A DNA stretch of 64,000 nt, from NCBI RefSeq assembly GCF_009831115.1, contig NZ_WUUK01000001.1, positions 372,001 to 436,000 on the forward strand, in the 5' to 3' direction. The notes under the pieces are model-generated. The model ran no database searches. It saw only the letters and a list, made by a program, of their open reading frames with translations, and was not told the DNA's origin. This document shows, piece by piece, positions 19,613 to 30,948 of the stretch. Source of the stretch: Salinicoccus hispanicus (lineage in GTDB: Bacteria; Bacillota; Bacilli; Staphylococcales; Salinicoccaceae). The first letter of the stretch is position 1, and every line of letters begins with the position of its first letter. A program made the translations under genes and the position numbers.

Positions 19613-20462
19613 AGTACCGGCAACCAGTGCAAATCTCGGTCCAGGCTTTGATTCGATGGGACTTGCGCTCAGCAAGTTCCTTCATATTGAAGCTGCAGAA
19701 AGCAGCCGATGGAAGGTCGTTTTCGAAAAGGAATTTCTGGAGGTTCTGCCAGCGGATGAGAAGAATCTGGTCATCAGAACAGCCATCTGGACTGCGGAAA
19801 AATACAGCAAAGTGATGCCTGAGCTCGAAATCAGGATGGATAGCGAGATTCCTTTAACCCATGGACTCGGCAGTTCAGCAAGTGCCATCATCGCCGGAAT
19901 TGAACTTGCCGACCATTTCTGTAGTCTCGGACTGTCCGACTTCGACAAGGTGCTGTGCGGCAGTGAGCTTGAAGGACATCCCGACAATGTCGGACCGGCC
20001 ATCACAGGTGGCCTGTTCGTGGGCTTCTATGGCGCCGGCAGACTCTATTACCATACATTGGCGTTTTCCGGTGTTGCTGCCATCGTCAGTGTGCCGCCGT
20101 ATGAAATCGATACGAATGAAGCAAGAGCGGCACTGCCCGAAGCCTACAGGAAATCGGATGCGGTGGATCAGAACGCCATCAACAACGTCATGCTGCTGTC
20201 GATCATGAACAGGGACTACCGCTCCATGGGCGAGCTGATGATGCGCGACCTCTATCATGAGCCATACCGTAAGCCGCTCATACAGGAATATGATGAAATA
20301 CGGTGCATTGCCCTGTCGGAAGGTGCCTATGCTACCGTTATCAGTGGGGCGGGCCCAAGTCTTCTGACGTTGTGTGATGCTGCCGATGCAGACAGAATTG
20401 TTGAGGCGCTCGGCAAGGTTTCAGGATGCCTGCATGAAAAAGTGGATATTTTTGAAAGTTAA
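19593..20462 (+). CDS. thrB: Homoserine kinase
   Basis: GHMP kinase phosphorylating homoserine for ThrC. The N-terminus reads [17 protein letters not shown], the GHMP ATP loop is [16 protein letters not shown], and the C-terminal motif [10 protein letters not shown] is present. Start: ATG 19593 matches the N-terminus of Staphylococcus ThrB and gives 289 residues. An ATG at 19548 has a GAAGGTG at 7 nt and would add 15 residues, so it cannot be excluded. It is the last gene of the operon, closed by a hairpin. Confidence 0.93.
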   Translation: MPVHQFKVPATSANLGPGFDSMGLALSKFLHIEAAESSRWKVVFEKEFLEVLPADEKNLVIRTAIWTAEKYSKVMPELEIRMDSEIPLTHGLGSSASAIIAGIELADHFCSLGLSDFDKVLCGSELEGHPDNVGPAITGGLFVGFYGAGRLYYHTLAFSGVAAIVSVPPYEIDTNEARAALPEAYRKSDAVDQNAINNVMLLSIMNRDYRSMGELMMRDLYHEPYRKPLIQEYDEIRCIALSEGAYATVISGAGPSLLTLCDAADADRIVEALGKVSGCLHEKVDIFES

Positions 20463-20467
20463 TAGAA

Positions 20468-20509
20468 GAAGCCCCCATCTGAGATCGATACATCTCGGGT
20501 GGGGGCTTC
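20468..20509. terminator. Hairpin terminator between thrB and the convergent monooxygenase
   Basis: 18-bp stem GAAGCCCCCATCTGAGAT / ATCTCGGGTGGGGGCTTC with G-U pairs. There is no clean T run on the plus strand; T-rich sequence follows on the minus strand (CTTCTTCTATT). Confidence 0.65.
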
Positions 20510-20513
20510 AATA

Positions 20514-21515
20514 CTACTCTCCGTTATACTTCCTGACGACGCTCTCGAAGATATCGTAGGAGCGCTTCTGTGCATCCGTATCATATATATAGCTGACCGC
20601 CATGATTTCATCCACGCCATACTGGCTCTGGAACAGTCTCAGCTTCTCGAGTACGGTATCTTCACCGCCCATGAGGGCGACAGGGAACCGGCTCTCGACA
20701 ACCTGCCTCTCCTGCGGACTCCACAGGGCGGACATGTCATCCACCGGCGGCTGAAGTTTATTTCTGCCACCGCGTACAACATTCAGTACGAACTGCGACA
20801 TGGTTGTGGAAAGGTATTTCGCTGCCTCATCCGTGTCTGCACAGATGACGTTCAGGCATGCAATCTTGTACGGGGCATCAAGCTGATCGGACGGCTTGAA
20901 TTCCCGTTCATATATTTTGAAGGCTTCATCCATCTGTCCTGGTGCAAAATGGGCTGCGAATGCATAAGGCAGGCCGAGGCGTGCAGCAAGGTGGGCAGAA
21001 TCAGTCGATGAGCCGAGTATATATAACGGGATGTTCGTGCCATGGCCTGGAAAGGCGGTGACTTTTGTCGGTTCATCGGACAGGTACTGTCTGATCTCCT
21101 CGACTTCCGATCCGAATGTATATACGCCATCATGGTTGTTGCGCCGGATGGCACCCGCTGTAAGCATGTCCGTACCCGGTGCGCGGCCGAGTCCGATGTC
21201 GAGCCTGTCACCGAAAATGGCATGCATGGTGCCGAACTCTTCCGAGACGATCAGCGGAGAATGGTTCGGCAGCATGACGCCACCACTGCCGACACGTATA
21301 TTTTCTGTATGGTGCAGTATGTGCTGGATGAGCTGGCGTGTCGCAGAGGAGGCGATCGAAGTCGTATTATGGTGCTCAGCCACCCAGTACCTGGCATAGT
21401 CGGAATGATCCACATGCTGTGCAAGTGCGACCATATCGCTGAATGCTTCCCTGGCGTCCTTGCCTTCGCGTACAGGTACAAGATTCAAAATGGATGGTGT
21501 CAGTTTCTTTGTCAT
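20514..21515 (-). CDS. Luciferase-like monooxygenase (LLM family)
   Basis: TIM-barrel flavin-dependent monooxygenase of the bacterial luciferase family, MsnO8/YvbT-like group. The 333-residue protein has the conserved YWVAEHHN motif near residue 45, the VGSGGVMLPNHSPL flavin-side strand, and GLGRAPGTD. The substrate is unknown; in this subgroup enzymes are often annotated only by fold. It is a single gene with its own promoter, divergent from iscS and convergent with thrB. The AGGAGG Shine-Dalgarno on the minus strand is strong. Confidence 0.88.
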   Translation of the reverse strand: MTKKLTPSILNLVPVREGKDAREAFSDMVALAQHVDHSDYARYWVAEHHNTTSIASSATRQLIQHILHHTENIRVGSGGVMLPNHSPLIVSEEFGTMHAIFGDRLDIGLGRAPGTDMLTAGAIRRNNHDGVYTFGSEVEEIRQYLSDEPTKVTAFPGHGTNIPLYILGSSTDSAHLAARLGLPYAFAAHFAPGQMDEAFKIYEREFKPSDQLDAPYKIACLNVICADTDEAAKYLSTTMSQFVLNVVRGGRNKLQPPVDDMSALWSPQERQVVESRFPVALMGGEDTVLEKLRLFQSQYGVDEIMAVSYIYDTDAQKRSYDIFESVVRKYNGE

Positions 21516-21540
21516 TGGTAAATCCTCCTATTCTGCAACA

Positions 21541-21569
21541 ATTATCGGCCATACGAATTATTTTGTCTA
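21541..21569 (-). promoter_or_regulatory. Sigma-A promoter of the LLM monooxygenase gene
   Basis: Minus strand TAGACA (21564-21569), 17-bp spacer, GATAAT (21541-21546); each hexamer matches 5 of 6. Confidence 0.7.
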
Positions 21570-21651
21570 ATAAACGGTTCGGAAAGTATAAAAATTTCAT
21601 GTGGCATGTTAAAATGCTATATTGTATTAATAAAGCTATTTCGGAGACAGG

Positions 21652-22785
21652 GTGATAAAAGTGGCAATATATGCAGACTATGCGGCAACAACGCCGGTGG
21701 ACAAGGAAATTCTAAAAAAGGTGATCGACAGTGCGGATGTATTCGGAAATCCTTCGAGCATCCATAAGTTTGGCAAGCAGGCCAAGGCCATTCTTGAAAA
21801 GTCACGGCGGGATGTTGCGTCACTGCTCAATGCATCCCCCGCTGAAATCATTTTTACGAGCGGTGCCACCGAGGCGAACAACATGGCAATAAGAGGTGTT
21901 GTTGCGCGTCACCATCGGCCACATATCATTACGACCGAGATTGAGCATGCCTCTGTACTCAATACTTTCAAATCATTGTCGGCTGAAGCCGATGTAACCT
22001 ATCTGCCAACCCATGAAAATGGTGTCATCGATACTGGAGTATTGAAAAGTGCGCTCAGGGAAGATACGGCACTCGTATCGATCATGCTGGTCAACAATGA
22101 GACAGGTGTCATGCAGCCGATCTATGAAATCAGGGAAATTCTTGCCGGACATGATGCACTGCTCCATATCGATGCAGTCCAGGCATTCGGGCATATGGCA
22201 GTCGATGTCAAGGACCTTGGTGCAGACCTGCTGTCATTGAGCGCACATAAGCTCTATGGTCCAAAAGGAATCGGTCTGCTCTACAAGTCCAAGGATGTCA
22301 GGCTCGACCCGATGATCACAGGCGGTTCTCAGGAACGTGATGCAAGAGGGGGCACCGAGAACGGACTGTGGATCCAGGCGATGGCTGAAGCCATGAAGCG
22401 TGCATCGGATGAATCGACAAGGAGAAGCCTCAAGGAAATGCAGCTGAAGGAACGCTTCCTGAACACGCTGACAATGGCAGAAGTGCCGTTTGAAGTGAAT
22501 GGAGACGTCAACCAGTCGGCGAGCCATATCATCAATCTTCATTTCCCGTGGTCCCAGGCAGAGTTCCTGCTGACGGCACTGGATATGGCGGACATCTATC
22601 TGTCTGCAGGCTCTGCCTGCCATGCAGGTACACTGGAACCATCGCATGTCCTCGAATCGATGTATGGCAAAACGGAAAGAAGCACAAAATCCATCCGCTT
22701 CAGCTTTTCATACTTGATGGCGGATGAAGACATAGAACATATTGTGGAAGCGCTGAAAGAAATATATGAAAGACTCATGAAGTAA
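21652..22785 (+). CDS. iscS: Cysteine desulfurase (IscS/NifS family)
   Basis: PLP enzyme removing sulfur from cysteine and passing it as persulfide, here most likely to MnmA for tRNA 2-thiouridine. It begins YADYAATTPVD; PLP lysine is in SLSAHKLYGPKG (K200), and the active cysteine is in SAGSACHAGTLEP (C323). GTG 21652 lies 5 nt after GGAG 21643-21646; GTG 21661, preceded by AGGGTGAT, is an alternative giving three fewer residues. It overlaps or abuts mnmA, the conserved iscS-mnmA pair; its usual upstream partner cymR lies about 9 kb away here. Confidence 0.93.
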   Translation: MIKVAIYADYAATTPVDKEILKKVIDSADVFGNPSSIHKFGKQAKAILEKSRRDVASLLNASPAEIIFTSGATEANNMAIRGVVARHHRPHIITTEIEHASVLNTFKSLSAEADVTYLPTHENGVIDTGVLKSALREDTALVSIMLVNNETGVMQPIYEIREILAGHDALLHIDAVQAFGHMAVDVKDLGADLLSLSAHKLYGPKGIGLLYKSKDVRLDPMITGGSQERDARGGTENGLWIQAMAEAMKRASDESTRRSLKEMQLKERFLNTLTMAEVPFEVNGDVNQSASHIINLHFPWSQAEFLLTALDMADIYLSAGSACHAGTLEPSHVLESMYGKTERSTKSIRFSFSYLMADEDIEHIVEALKEIYERLMK

Positions 22786-23909
<1,124 letters not shown>

Positions 23910-23910
<1 letters not shown>

Positions 23911-24575
23911 TGTCTATCGGATATGAACAGCTGATCAAGGAAGGCAGAATTGAAGAAGCGCTTACGGAGATCTTCCGGGAGATAGAAGAGAATCCGGACC
24001 AGGAGGCCCATCATATCAATGCGGGCAACCTGCTGCACCAGGCCGGACGGGACGAGGAAGCGGAACGCTTCCTCCAGAAGGCGATCACGCTCAACCCGGG
24101 CAGTACAAGTGCATACTATACACTCGCCAACATCTATTACGACAATGAGCGGTTTGAGGAGGCTGTGAGGCTCTATCTTCTGGCATACAGCCGTAACCCT
24201 GAAGATGCGGATCTCAACTTCATGCTTGCCATGTCGCATGTGCACCTCGGCGGATCTGAACGGGCACTGCAGTTCTTTGAAGCGGCACACAAGGCTAAGC
24301 CGGAAGACCTGGAAGTCACATTCCAGTACGGGCTTCTATGCTGCCAGATCGGATTGTATGATCCGGCTGAAAGGCTGCTCGGTGAAGTCGTCGACAAGGG
24401 CGGGAATGCAGATGCCGAATACAATATGGGGCTTCTGACAGTGATGAAGTATGATGATAAGGAACAAGCCCTCGAGCATTTCCACAAGGCAGTGGAAATC
24501 CAAGGGGACCATCATCTGGCACATCACGCCATCAGCAAGTTCGAAATGGAAGATTCAGAGCACCAGGGACGGTGA
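23910..24575 (+). CDS. Tetratricopeptide-repeat protein (YrrB-like)
   Basis: 221 residues made almost wholly of TPR units; several 34-residue repeats with the W/L-G-Y-A-F-A-P pattern are visible, e.g. HINAGNLLHQAGRDEEAERF and AYYTLANIYYDNERFEEAV. It is a cytosolic scaffold without a signal peptide. B. subtilis yrrB sits in the same place between mnmA and recD2. Start ATG overlaps the mnmA stop; a longer upstream frame lies within mnmA and is not needed. The partner proteins are unknown. Confidence 0.88.
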
Positions 24576-24581
24576 TTTCAG

Positions 24582-26948
24582 TTGGCACAATCAACAATAT
24601 ATGATGAAACCTATATCGTAGGAGAGGTGGAGCGCGTCATTTTCTTAAGTGAACAGACGCGCTTTACTGTACTTAAAGTACTGATCGGCGAAACGAATAC
24701 CCACTTCAGTGATGAAGTGATTGTTACCGGCTATTTTCATGCAATCGCTGAAGGTGAAACCTACCGTTTCACCGGCAAGATAACGAGTCATGCACGGTTT
24801 GGTGAGCAGTTCAGTGCAGAAACTTTCAAGAAGGAGCAGCCGACGACAGTACGCGGTGTCATCCAGTACCTCTCCGGCGAAACATTCCCGGGCATCGGGG
24901 AAAAGACCGCCAAGAAGATCGTGGAGACACTGGGTGTGGATGCGCTGAAGAAGATCGCCGACGACCGCACGGTGCTTAAGGGCATCGAAGGCCTGTCTGC
25001 TAAAAAGCAGGAGATGATCCATAACCGGATCCTTGAAAACAGCCAGACCGAACGGCTGGTCATCAAACTCACCGAGTACGGCTTTGGCGCACGCATGAGC
25101 GCCAAAATCATGAAGACCTATCAGGATCAGGCACTGCACGTCATCGAGAAGGATCCCTACAGGCTGGTCATGGATATTGAAGGTGTGGGCTTCCAGACCG
25201 CAGACCGCATCGCCTATTCCGCCGGTATCGCAAGAAATGATGAAACCCGCCTCCAGGCAGGCATCATGTATATCATGGAAGGCATCGTCATGTCGGATGG
25301 TCATACGTACATGGATTACACTACACTCGCTGAAATGACCGGCGATCTGCTCAACCAGGACGGTCAGGAATATTTCACGCAGAAGGATGTCGGTGCCACA
25401 ATCGACGCACTGTCGGATAATGACAAGCTGGTGCAGTATGAGGACCGGATCTATATCCCTTCGCTGTTTTATTCCGAGTACAAGTCCTCCGAGCAGATAT
25501 ACCGTATGATCAATGACCGCACGGATGTGGCCGTCAGCGGGGAGAAGGCCGGGGAAGTCATCGGCGAGGTCGGGGAACGGTTCGATATCCACTACAATGC
25601 CAAACAGAAGTCTGCCATGATTGCCGCGCTGACAGAGAAGATCTCAATCATCACAGGGGGTCCTGGAACAGGCAAGACGACCATCGTCAAAGGCATCATC
25701 CGTGCATATCACCAGCTGCATGATCTGAAGGACCATGATGAATATGACAAGGATGAGTATCCCATCCGACTCGTGGCGCCGACGGGCCGGGCATCGAAAC
25801 GACTCAGTGAAACTGCCGGCATTCCAGCATCCACCATCCATAGGATGATCGGCTGGGGCATGGATACCGAAAAGGATGAAATGATCGATGCTGAAATCGA
25901 TGCCGATCTGATCATCATCGATGAGATGTCCATGGTCGACACCTGGCTCTTCTATCAGCTGATGCGCAATGTTCAACCGTATACGAGCCTTGTATTCGTC
26001 GGAGACCGTGATCAGCTGCCATCAGTCGGCCCAGGCACTGTATTCAAGGATCTGATTGAATCGGAAATCATTCCAGTGACAGAACTGGATACGATATACC
26101 GGCAAGGGGAGGGGTCCTCGATCATCCGTCTGGCCCACGAAATCAAGGAGCAGAGGAAGATGGACATCACCCAGAAGTTCAAGGACCGACTGTTCATCCC
26201 GGCAAAAGTGAACCAGATTCCGGAACTTGTCGACAATGTCGTCAACAAGGCGGTTTCCAAAGGATACGACATGCGGGATATCCAGGTACTCGCACCGATA
26301 TACAAGGGCAACGCCGGAATACTGAAGCTGAATCAGATTCTCCAGTCCATACTTAATCCGCAGGATGAAGATAAAAATGAAATCGCCTTCGGTGATGTCA
26401 TCTTCAGGGAAGGCGACAAGGTCATCCAGCTCGTCAATCGGGCCGAAGACAATATTTTCAACGGGGACTCCGGCATCATCGATTCGATTCTTTTCAAAGA
26501 TCAGGACCAGGCCGAGAAGGATTCGATTCTGGTGGACTACGACGGCATCCATATCGCCTATGAAAGAAAGGAACTGACCGAACTGGCACATGCCTACTGT
26601 ACCAGCATCCATAAGGCGCAGGGCAGCGAGTACCCGATCGTCATCATGCCGGTGGTGAGAAGCTATCGTCATATGCTGATGAAGAATATCGTCTATACAG
26701 GGATTACACGTGCCAAGGAATCGCTGATTCTATGCGGGGACCCGGACGCGTTCTACGAATCACTCGAAAAAGAGGGGATAGAACGCCGTACATCCCTGTA
26801 TGAGATGATCCGTCTGCTGTTCGGCAGGACATCCGGGGAAGCACCGGCAGAACCAGGTGAAATGCCGGAGGTGCTGAGTGAGGAGACGATGTTCAACATA
26901 CCGGCGATGATCAACATGGGTGACGCCACCCCCTACGATTTTGATTGA
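24582..26948 (+). CDS. recD2: ATP-dependent RecD2-like DNA helicase
   Basis: SF1B 5'-3' helicase acting in replication-fork and mismatch-associated repair. N-terminal extension with OB-like part and helix-hairpin-helix segments (about residues 90-210, e.g. FPGIGEKTAKKIV, IEGVGFQTADRIA), Walker A GGPGTGKTT near residue 358, Walker B IIIDEMSMVD, GDRDQLPSVGPG, and a C-terminal SF1 domain with YCTSIHKAQGSE. The start is TTG 24582, preceded by AGGGACGGTGAT; no ATG fits. Length 788 matches Staphylococcus RecD2. The alaS promoter overlaps its stop codon. Confidence 0.94.
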   Translation: MAQSTIYDETYIVGEVERVIFLSEQTRFTVLKVLIGETNTHFSDEVIVTGYFHAIAEGETYRFTGKITSHARFGEQFSAETFKKEQPTTVRGVIQYLSGETFPGIGEKTAKKIVETLGVDALKKIADDRTVLKGIEGLSAKKQEMIHNRILENSQTERLVIKLTEYGFGARMSAKIMKTYQDQALHVIEKDPYRLVMDIEGVGFQTADRIAYSAGIARNDETRLQAGIMYIMEGIVMSDGHTYMDYTTLAEMTGDLLNQDGQEYFTQKDVGATIDALSDNDKLVQYEDRIYIPSLFYSEYKSSEQIYRMINDRTDVAVSGEKAGEVIGEVGERFDIHYNAKQKSAMIAALTEKISIITGGPGTGKTTIVKGIIRAYHQLHDLKDHDEYDKDEYPIRLVAPTGRASKRLSETAGIPASTIHRMIGWGMDTEKDEMIDAEIDADLIIIDEMSMVDTWLFYQLMRNVQPYTSLVFVGDRDQLPSVGPGTVFKDLIESEIIPVTELDTIYRQGEGSSIIRLAHEIKEQRKMDITQKFKDRLFIPAKVNQIPELVDNVVNKAVSKGYDMRDIQVLAPIYKGNAGILKLNQILQSILNPQDEDKNEIAFGDVIFREGDKVIQLVNRAEDNIFNGDSGIIDSILFKDQDQAEKDSILVDYDGIHIAYERKELTELAHAYCTSIHKAQGSEYPIVIMPVVRSYRHMLMKNIVYTGITRAKESLILCGDPDAFYESLEKEGIERRTSLYEMIRLLFGRTSGEAPAEPGEMPEVLSEETMFNIPAMINMGDATPYDFD

Positions 26949-26973
26949 CATATGAAGTGAATATTTCTATAAT
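26945..26973 (+). promoter_or_regulatory. Perfect consensus sigma-A promoter of alaS
   Basis: TTGACA (26945-26950), 17-bp spacer, TATAAT (26968-26973). Both hexamers are exact and the -35 overlaps the recD2 stop codon (TGA 26946-26948). Confidence 0.9.
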
Positions 26974-26979
26974 CAAAGC

Positions 26980-27175
26980 AAGTTTGATCAAGAGGGAATC
27001 TTGAACGGATGTCATGCGTATTCAGAGACATTGTGGCTGGTGAAAACAATGATGCATCCATCCGTGTGCTATTTTCCACTCCATGTAAATACTCTTTGAG
27101 TGATGACGATGTCATAACTTGGGTGGTACCGCGGTAAAGACCGTCCCATTATTTTGGGAAGGTCTTTTTATTTTT
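26980..27175 (+). promoter_or_regulatory. T-box leader of alaS
   Basis: tRNA-Ala-sensing leader. Stem I distal elements are CAGAGACATTGT and a GGCTGGTGAAAAC loop; the specifier GCT (Ala) lies at 27068-27070, followed by A. The T-box TGGGTGGTACCGCGG is at 27120-27134 with UGGU, fitting the A73 discriminator of tRNA-Ala. The terminator stem AAAGACCGTCCCA / TGGGAAGGTCTTT (27136-27168) runs into T residues. The 5' end is approximate. Confidence 0.92.
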
Positions 27176-27197
27176 CATAAAATGAGGAGTGACAGTA

Positions 27198-29828
27198 ATG
27201 AAACGATTGACAGGGAATGAAATCAGGGAACTATTCATCAAATACTTCAACGAACACGGGCATATGGTCGAGCCGAGCGCACCACTCGTACCGATCGATG
27301 ATGATTCACTGCTGTGGATCAATTCGGGTGTGGCCACACTGAAAAAATACTTCGACGGCAGGGTCATTCCTGAAAACCCGAAGATTGTGAATGCACAGAA
27401 GGCGATCCGTACAAATGATATCGAGAATGTCGGCTTTACAGCACGCCACCACACGTTCTTTGAAATGCTCGGAAACTTTTCGATCGGCGACTACTTCAAA
27501 AAGGATGCCGTCAAGTACGCATGGGATTTCCTTACCAATGACGACTGGATCGGCTTTGATGCCGACCTGCTCTATGTCACGGTGCATCCGGAAGATGAGG
27601 ATGCCTACGAACTGTGGAGAAATGAAATCGGACTGTCACCAGAGCGCATCATCCGCATTGAAGGCAACTTCTGGGACATCGGTGAAGGCCCATCCGGCCC
27701 GAACAGCGAGATCTTCTACGATCGTGGACCTGAGTTCGAATTCGACACACCGGCCGAAGAGATGTATCCGGGCGGAGAGAATGAGCGGTATCTCGAAATC
27801 TGGAATCTGGTATTCAGTGAATTCAACCACAATAAGGATGGCACATATACACCGCTGCCGAACAAGAACATTGATACCGGCATGGGTCTTGAACGCATGG
27901 CCAGCATCACCCAGGAAGTGCCGACCAACTTCGACACGGACCTGTTTACACCGATTCTTGCCCGCATTGAAGAGATCAGCGGATACAAGTACGGAGAAGA
28001 TGAAAATAAAGACGTGGCATTCAAAGTCATCAGCGACCACATCCGTACAGTCAGCTTCGCCGTGGCGGACGGTGCACTGCCATCAAACGAAGGACGCGGC
28101 TATGTACTGAGAAGACTGATCCGTCGTGCAGTGCGGTTCAGCAAGGAGCTCAATATCGCTCGTGCATTCATGTATGAACTTGCCGATCCCGTGGCTGACG
28201 TCATGCATGGCTTCTACCCGAATGTCAGCGAACGCAAGGCATTCATCAAGGAAGTCATCAGAAAAGAAGAGGAGCGCTTCCTGGCGACACTTGATGAGGG
28301 CATCCAGATCTATGACCAGGTCAAGCAGAAGGCAGCAAAGGACGATGGCATCATCAGCGGTTCCGACGCTTTCAGGCTGTATGATACGTATGGCTTCCCT
28401 TATGAACTGACGAAGGAATATGCAGAGAATGACGGGCTCGAAGTCGATGAGGCTGGATTCAGGAATGAAATGCAAGCGCAGCGGGAGCGCGCCAGGAACG
28501 CACGCAAGTCCGGCGATTCAATGCAGGTCCAGTCGGAGACACTTGCCGAGATTACTGAAGAAAGCACGTTTACGGGTTATCAGTCCTTGAATGAAGAGGC
28601 ACGACTGCTCCATATCATCAAGGAGGATAATTCGGTTGCACAGGCAGAACAGGGCGCGCAGGTTGAACTGATATTCGACCACACACCTTTCTACGCAACA
28701 AGCGGTGGACAGGTTGCCGATAAGGGATATATCAGAAGCAGCAATGCGTCACTCGCTGTTCAATCGGTCTACAAGGCGCCGAATGGCCAGAATGTCCATG
28801 TGGCGACGGTGGAATCCGGTACAGTGACTGCCGGCGATACGTACAGCCTCGAAGTATTGGAAGAAAGCCGCAATTTCATCACCAAAAACCATACAGCGAC
28901 ACACCTGCTCCACCAGGCATTGAAGGATGTTCTTGGAGACCATGTCAATCAGGCCGGATCCCTTGTCGAAAAGGAGAGGCTGCGCTTTGACTTCTCGCAT
29001 CTTGAAGGTCTGACAGATGAAGAGATCGCCAAGGTCGAGACGATTGTCAACGAAAAGGTCTACAGCAATATGCGTGTAGAGATTGCAGAAATGCCGATCA
29101 GCGAAGCCAAGGAGAAGGGTGCAATGGCGCTGTTCGGGGAAAAGTATGGAGATATTGTCCGTGTGGTCGATATCGACCAGTATTCCGTCGAGCTGTGCGG
29201 CGGCATCCATGTCGGCAGCACGGGAGAAATCGGCCTGTTCAAAATAGTTTCCGAAACCGGCATCGGTGCTGGCGTCCGCCGGATCGAGGCGGTGACAAGC
29301 CGCTATGCCGTCAACCTGTTCAAAGAGAAGGAAGCAGCCCTCCAGTCCATTGCAGGACGACTGAAAGTCAAGGAGAACCAGGTGGACAGACGGGTCGATG
29401 CGCTCCTCTCGGAGAAAAAGGATCTCGAGCAGCAGATCAGAAAGCTCAAGGAATCCGGCCAGGCGGATAAGCTCGCAGACATGACGAATGAAGTGAAAGA
29501 TATCAGCGGCATCAAAGTACTTTCAAAAGAAGTGCCGGCAAACGATGCCAAGGAACTGCGCGAGATGATGGACAGCCTGAAATCCCGGGCACAGGACACG
29601 ATCATCGCCCTTGGTGCGGTCAACGACGGCAAGGTGTCGCTTGTTGTGACGGTGCCATCGGCGCTGACAGACCGTTTCAAAGCTGGAGAGATCATGAAAG
29701 GCATGGCTTCGACAGTCGAAGGCAAGGGCGGTGGCAGACCTGATATGGCTCAGGGCGGCGGAACGGCCCCCGAAAATATAACAAATGCATTACAGTTTGT
29801 TGAAGACTATGTTAAAAGTTCTCAATAG
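27198..29828 (+). CDS. alaS: Alanine--tRNA ligase
   Basis: Class II synthetase charging tRNA-Ala, with editing of Ser/Gly. The 876 residues include the aminoacylation core ([38 protein letters not shown]), editing domain with zinc ligands HTATHLLH and CGGIHVG, a coiled-coil linker, and the C-terminal DHHA1 domain ending [16 protein letters not shown] 27198 lies 8 nt after GGAG; an in-frame GTG at 27189 overlaps that Shine-Dalgarno and is rejected. The length equals S. aureus AlaS. It is first in a transcription unit with ireB, ruvX and yrzB. Confidence 0.96.
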   Translation: MKRLTGNEIRELFIKYFNEHGHMVEPSAPLVPIDDDSLLWINSGVATLKKYFDGRVIPENPKIVNAQKAIRTNDIENVGFTARHHTFFEMLGNFSIGDYFKKDAVKYAWDFLTNDDWIGFDADLLYVTVHPEDEDAYELWRNEIGLSPERIIRIEGNFWDIGEGPSGPNSEIFYDRGPEFEFDTPAEEMYPGGENERYLEIWNLVFSEFNHNKDGTYTPLPNKNIDTGMGLERMASITQEVPTNFDTDLFTPILARIEEISGYKYGEDENKDVAFKVISDHIRTVSFAVADGALPSNEGRGYVLRRLIRRAVRFSKELNIARAFMYELADPVADVMHGFYPNVSERKAFIKEVIRKEEERFLATLDEGIQIYDQVKQKAAKDDGIISGSDAFRLYDTYGFPYELTKEYAENDGLEVDEAGFRNEMQAQRERARNARKSGDSMQVQSETLAEITEESTFTGYQSLNEEARLLHIIKEDNSVAQAEQGAQVELIFDHTPFYATSGGQVADKGYIRSSNASLAVQSVYKAPNGQNVHVATVESGTVTAGDTYSLEVLEESRNFITKNHTATHLLHQALKDVLGDHVNQAGSLVEKERLRFDFSHLEGLTDEEIAKVETIVNEKVYSNMRVEIAEMPISEAKEKGAMALFGEKYGDIVRVVDIDQYSVELCGGIHVGSTGEIGLFKIVSETGIGAGVRRIEAVTSRYAVNLFKEKEAALQSIAGRLKVKENQVDRRVDALLSEKKDLEQQIRKLKESGQADKLADMTNEVKDISGIKVLSKEVPANDAKELREMMDSLKSRAQDTIIALGAVNDGKVSLVVTVPSALTDRFKAGEIMKGMASTVEGKGGGRPDMAQGGGTAPENITNALQFVEDYVKSSQ

Positions 29829-29883
29829 AGGGCAATGGATGCTATAATATATGGAAAGGCAAGCAATGATGGGAGTGCTGGAT

Positions 29884-30147
29884 TTGAATCAATTTGACGA
29901 AACCATGAAGTTCAGTGTCGACGACACTAAAGCACATAATGTGAAAGAGATCATGACGACTGTCTACAGGACGCTCGAAGAACGCGGATACAACCCGATC
30001 AATCAGATTGTAGGGTATCTTCAGAGCGGTGATCCGGCCTATATTCCGAGGCACAATGAAGCAAGGAACAAGATCCGTCACATCGACCGGGACGAGATCA
30101 TGGAAGTACTCGTCAGAACCTACATCGAGAAGGAAATCCATGAATAG
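29884..30147 (+). CDS. IreB-family regulatory phosphoprotein (UPF0297, YrzL)
   Basis: Small cytosolic protein of 87 residues, family UPF0297; the Enterococcus member IreB is phosphorylated by the PASTA kinase IreK and affects cephalosporin resistance. Conserved segments are DETMKF at the start, [19 protein letters not shown], and [23 protein letters not shown]. Start TTG 29884 is 8 nt after GGAG and gives the same N-terminus as S. aureus; the longer ATG 29851 frame would include the region downstream of a TATAAT (29843-29848, with weak -35 TTCTCA at 29819). It overlaps ruvX by 8 nt. Confidence 0.9.
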   Translation: MNQFDETMKFSVDDTKAHNVKEIMTTVYRTLEERGYNPINQIVGYLQSGDPAYIPRHNEARNKIRHIDRDEIMEVLVRTYIEKEIHE

Positions 30148-30571
30148 GATACTTGGACTCGATGTCGGAACAAAAACCGTTGGTGTCGCGTTGAGCGATG
30201 CACTCGGGTGGACAGCACAGGGGCTGACGACACTCAAGATCAATTACGCTGAAGAATCATACGGTATTGAAGAGGTTTCCCAGATTGTCAGGGACAATAA
30301 TGTCAGCAGGATTGTGGTCGGCCTTCCGAAGAATATGAACAATACCGTCGGCGAGAGTGGCGACAGATCCATCCATTATAGTAAATTGCTTGAAAAGAAA
30401 CTGCCAGATGTTAAAATAATATTATGGGATGAGCGTCTTAGCACTGTCGGCGCAGAGCGATCGCTCCTTGAAGCGGACCTCTCCCGAAAAAAAAGAAAAG
30501 CTGTAATCGATAAAATGGCCGCAGTGTTCATATTGCAAGGCTATCTCGATAATCCAGTTAAAGGAGACTGA
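30140..30571 (+). CDS. ruvX: Holliday junction resolvase-like / pre-16S rRNA nuclease YqgF
   Basis: RNase H-fold nuclease of the YqgF/RuvX family, implicated in 16S rRNA 5'-end processing and in resolving branched DNA. The 143-residue protein has the three acidic sites: [12 protein letters not shown] (first Asp), [15 protein letters not shown] (second motif) and [12 protein letters not shown] (Glu), then a final Asp in a [13 protein letters not shown] segment. ATG 30140 follows GAGAAGGAAA and overlaps the ireB end. The order alaS-yrzL-yrrK-yrzB is conserved in Firmicutes. Confidence 0.94.
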   Translation: MNRILGLDVGTKTVGVALSDALGWTAQGLTTLKINYAEESYGIEEVSQIVRDNNVSRIVVGLPKNMNNTVGESGDRSIHYSKLLEKKLPDVKIILWDERLSTVGAERSLLEADLSRKKRKAVIDKMAAVFILQGYLDNPVKGD

Positions 30572-30574
30572 ATT

Positions 30575-30880
30575 ATGAGCCAAGAAGAAATGGATTTTAA
30601 CAATGAAGAAGAGCTTCTGACACTGTACGACGAAGAGGGGAATGAAGTCCTCTACCGCAAGATGCTCGAGTTTCACCATCCCGGATTCGAAAAAGATTAT
30701 GTAATTCTTGCTGAAGAAGGCAATTTTTCAAATGATGATGAAGAAATAGAGCTCATTCCGATGATCAACATGCCGGATGATGACGGTGAAGGCGGCAAAT
30801 TCATGCCAGTTGAAACTGACGAAGAATGGGACATGATTGAAGAAGTGGTCAACACTCAGATGGATGAACCTGAAGAGTAG
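30575..30880 (+). CDS. DUF1292 protein YrzB
   Basis: 101-residue very acidic protein of family DUF1292 (YrzB), function unknown. It shows the family pattern [17 protein letters not shown], a KDYVILAEE strand and an IELIPMI strand, then an acidic tail. It starts 4 nt after the ruvX stop with AAAGGAG upstream, and is the last gene before a terminator-like hairpin. Conserved linkage to alaS, ireB and ruvX suggests a role with them, but none is demonstrated by sequence. Confidence 0.88.
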   Translation: MSQEEMDFNNEEELLTLYDEEGNEVLYRKMLEFHHPGFEKDYVILAEEGNFSNDDEEIELIPMINMPDDDGEGGKFMPVETDEEWDMIEEVVNTQMDEPEE

Positions 30881-30901
30881 AAATTCTCAATGAATAAGGA
30901 A

Positions 30902-30932
30902 TGGCTTCCAATATACATTGGAAGCTATTTTT
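30902..30932 (+). terminator. Rho-independent terminator between yrzB and mltG
   Basis: 11-bp stem TGGCTTCCAAT / ATTGGAAGCTA with ATAC loop and five T residues. The mltG start is only 17 nt past the T run, leaving no room for a promoter between them, so read-through or attenuation is likely. Confidence 0.72.
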
Positions 30933-30948
30933 GAGATAGGAGTAATAT

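Noticed and set aside
24645-25592. Long minus-strand open frame (315 codons) inside recD2
   Set aside because: It lies wholly within a well-supported helicase gene, lacks a Shine-Dalgarno, and its composition is what reverse-strand reading of a GC-biased coding frame gives. Similar long shadows inside ubiB, lysC, rel and aspS were rejected for the same reason.
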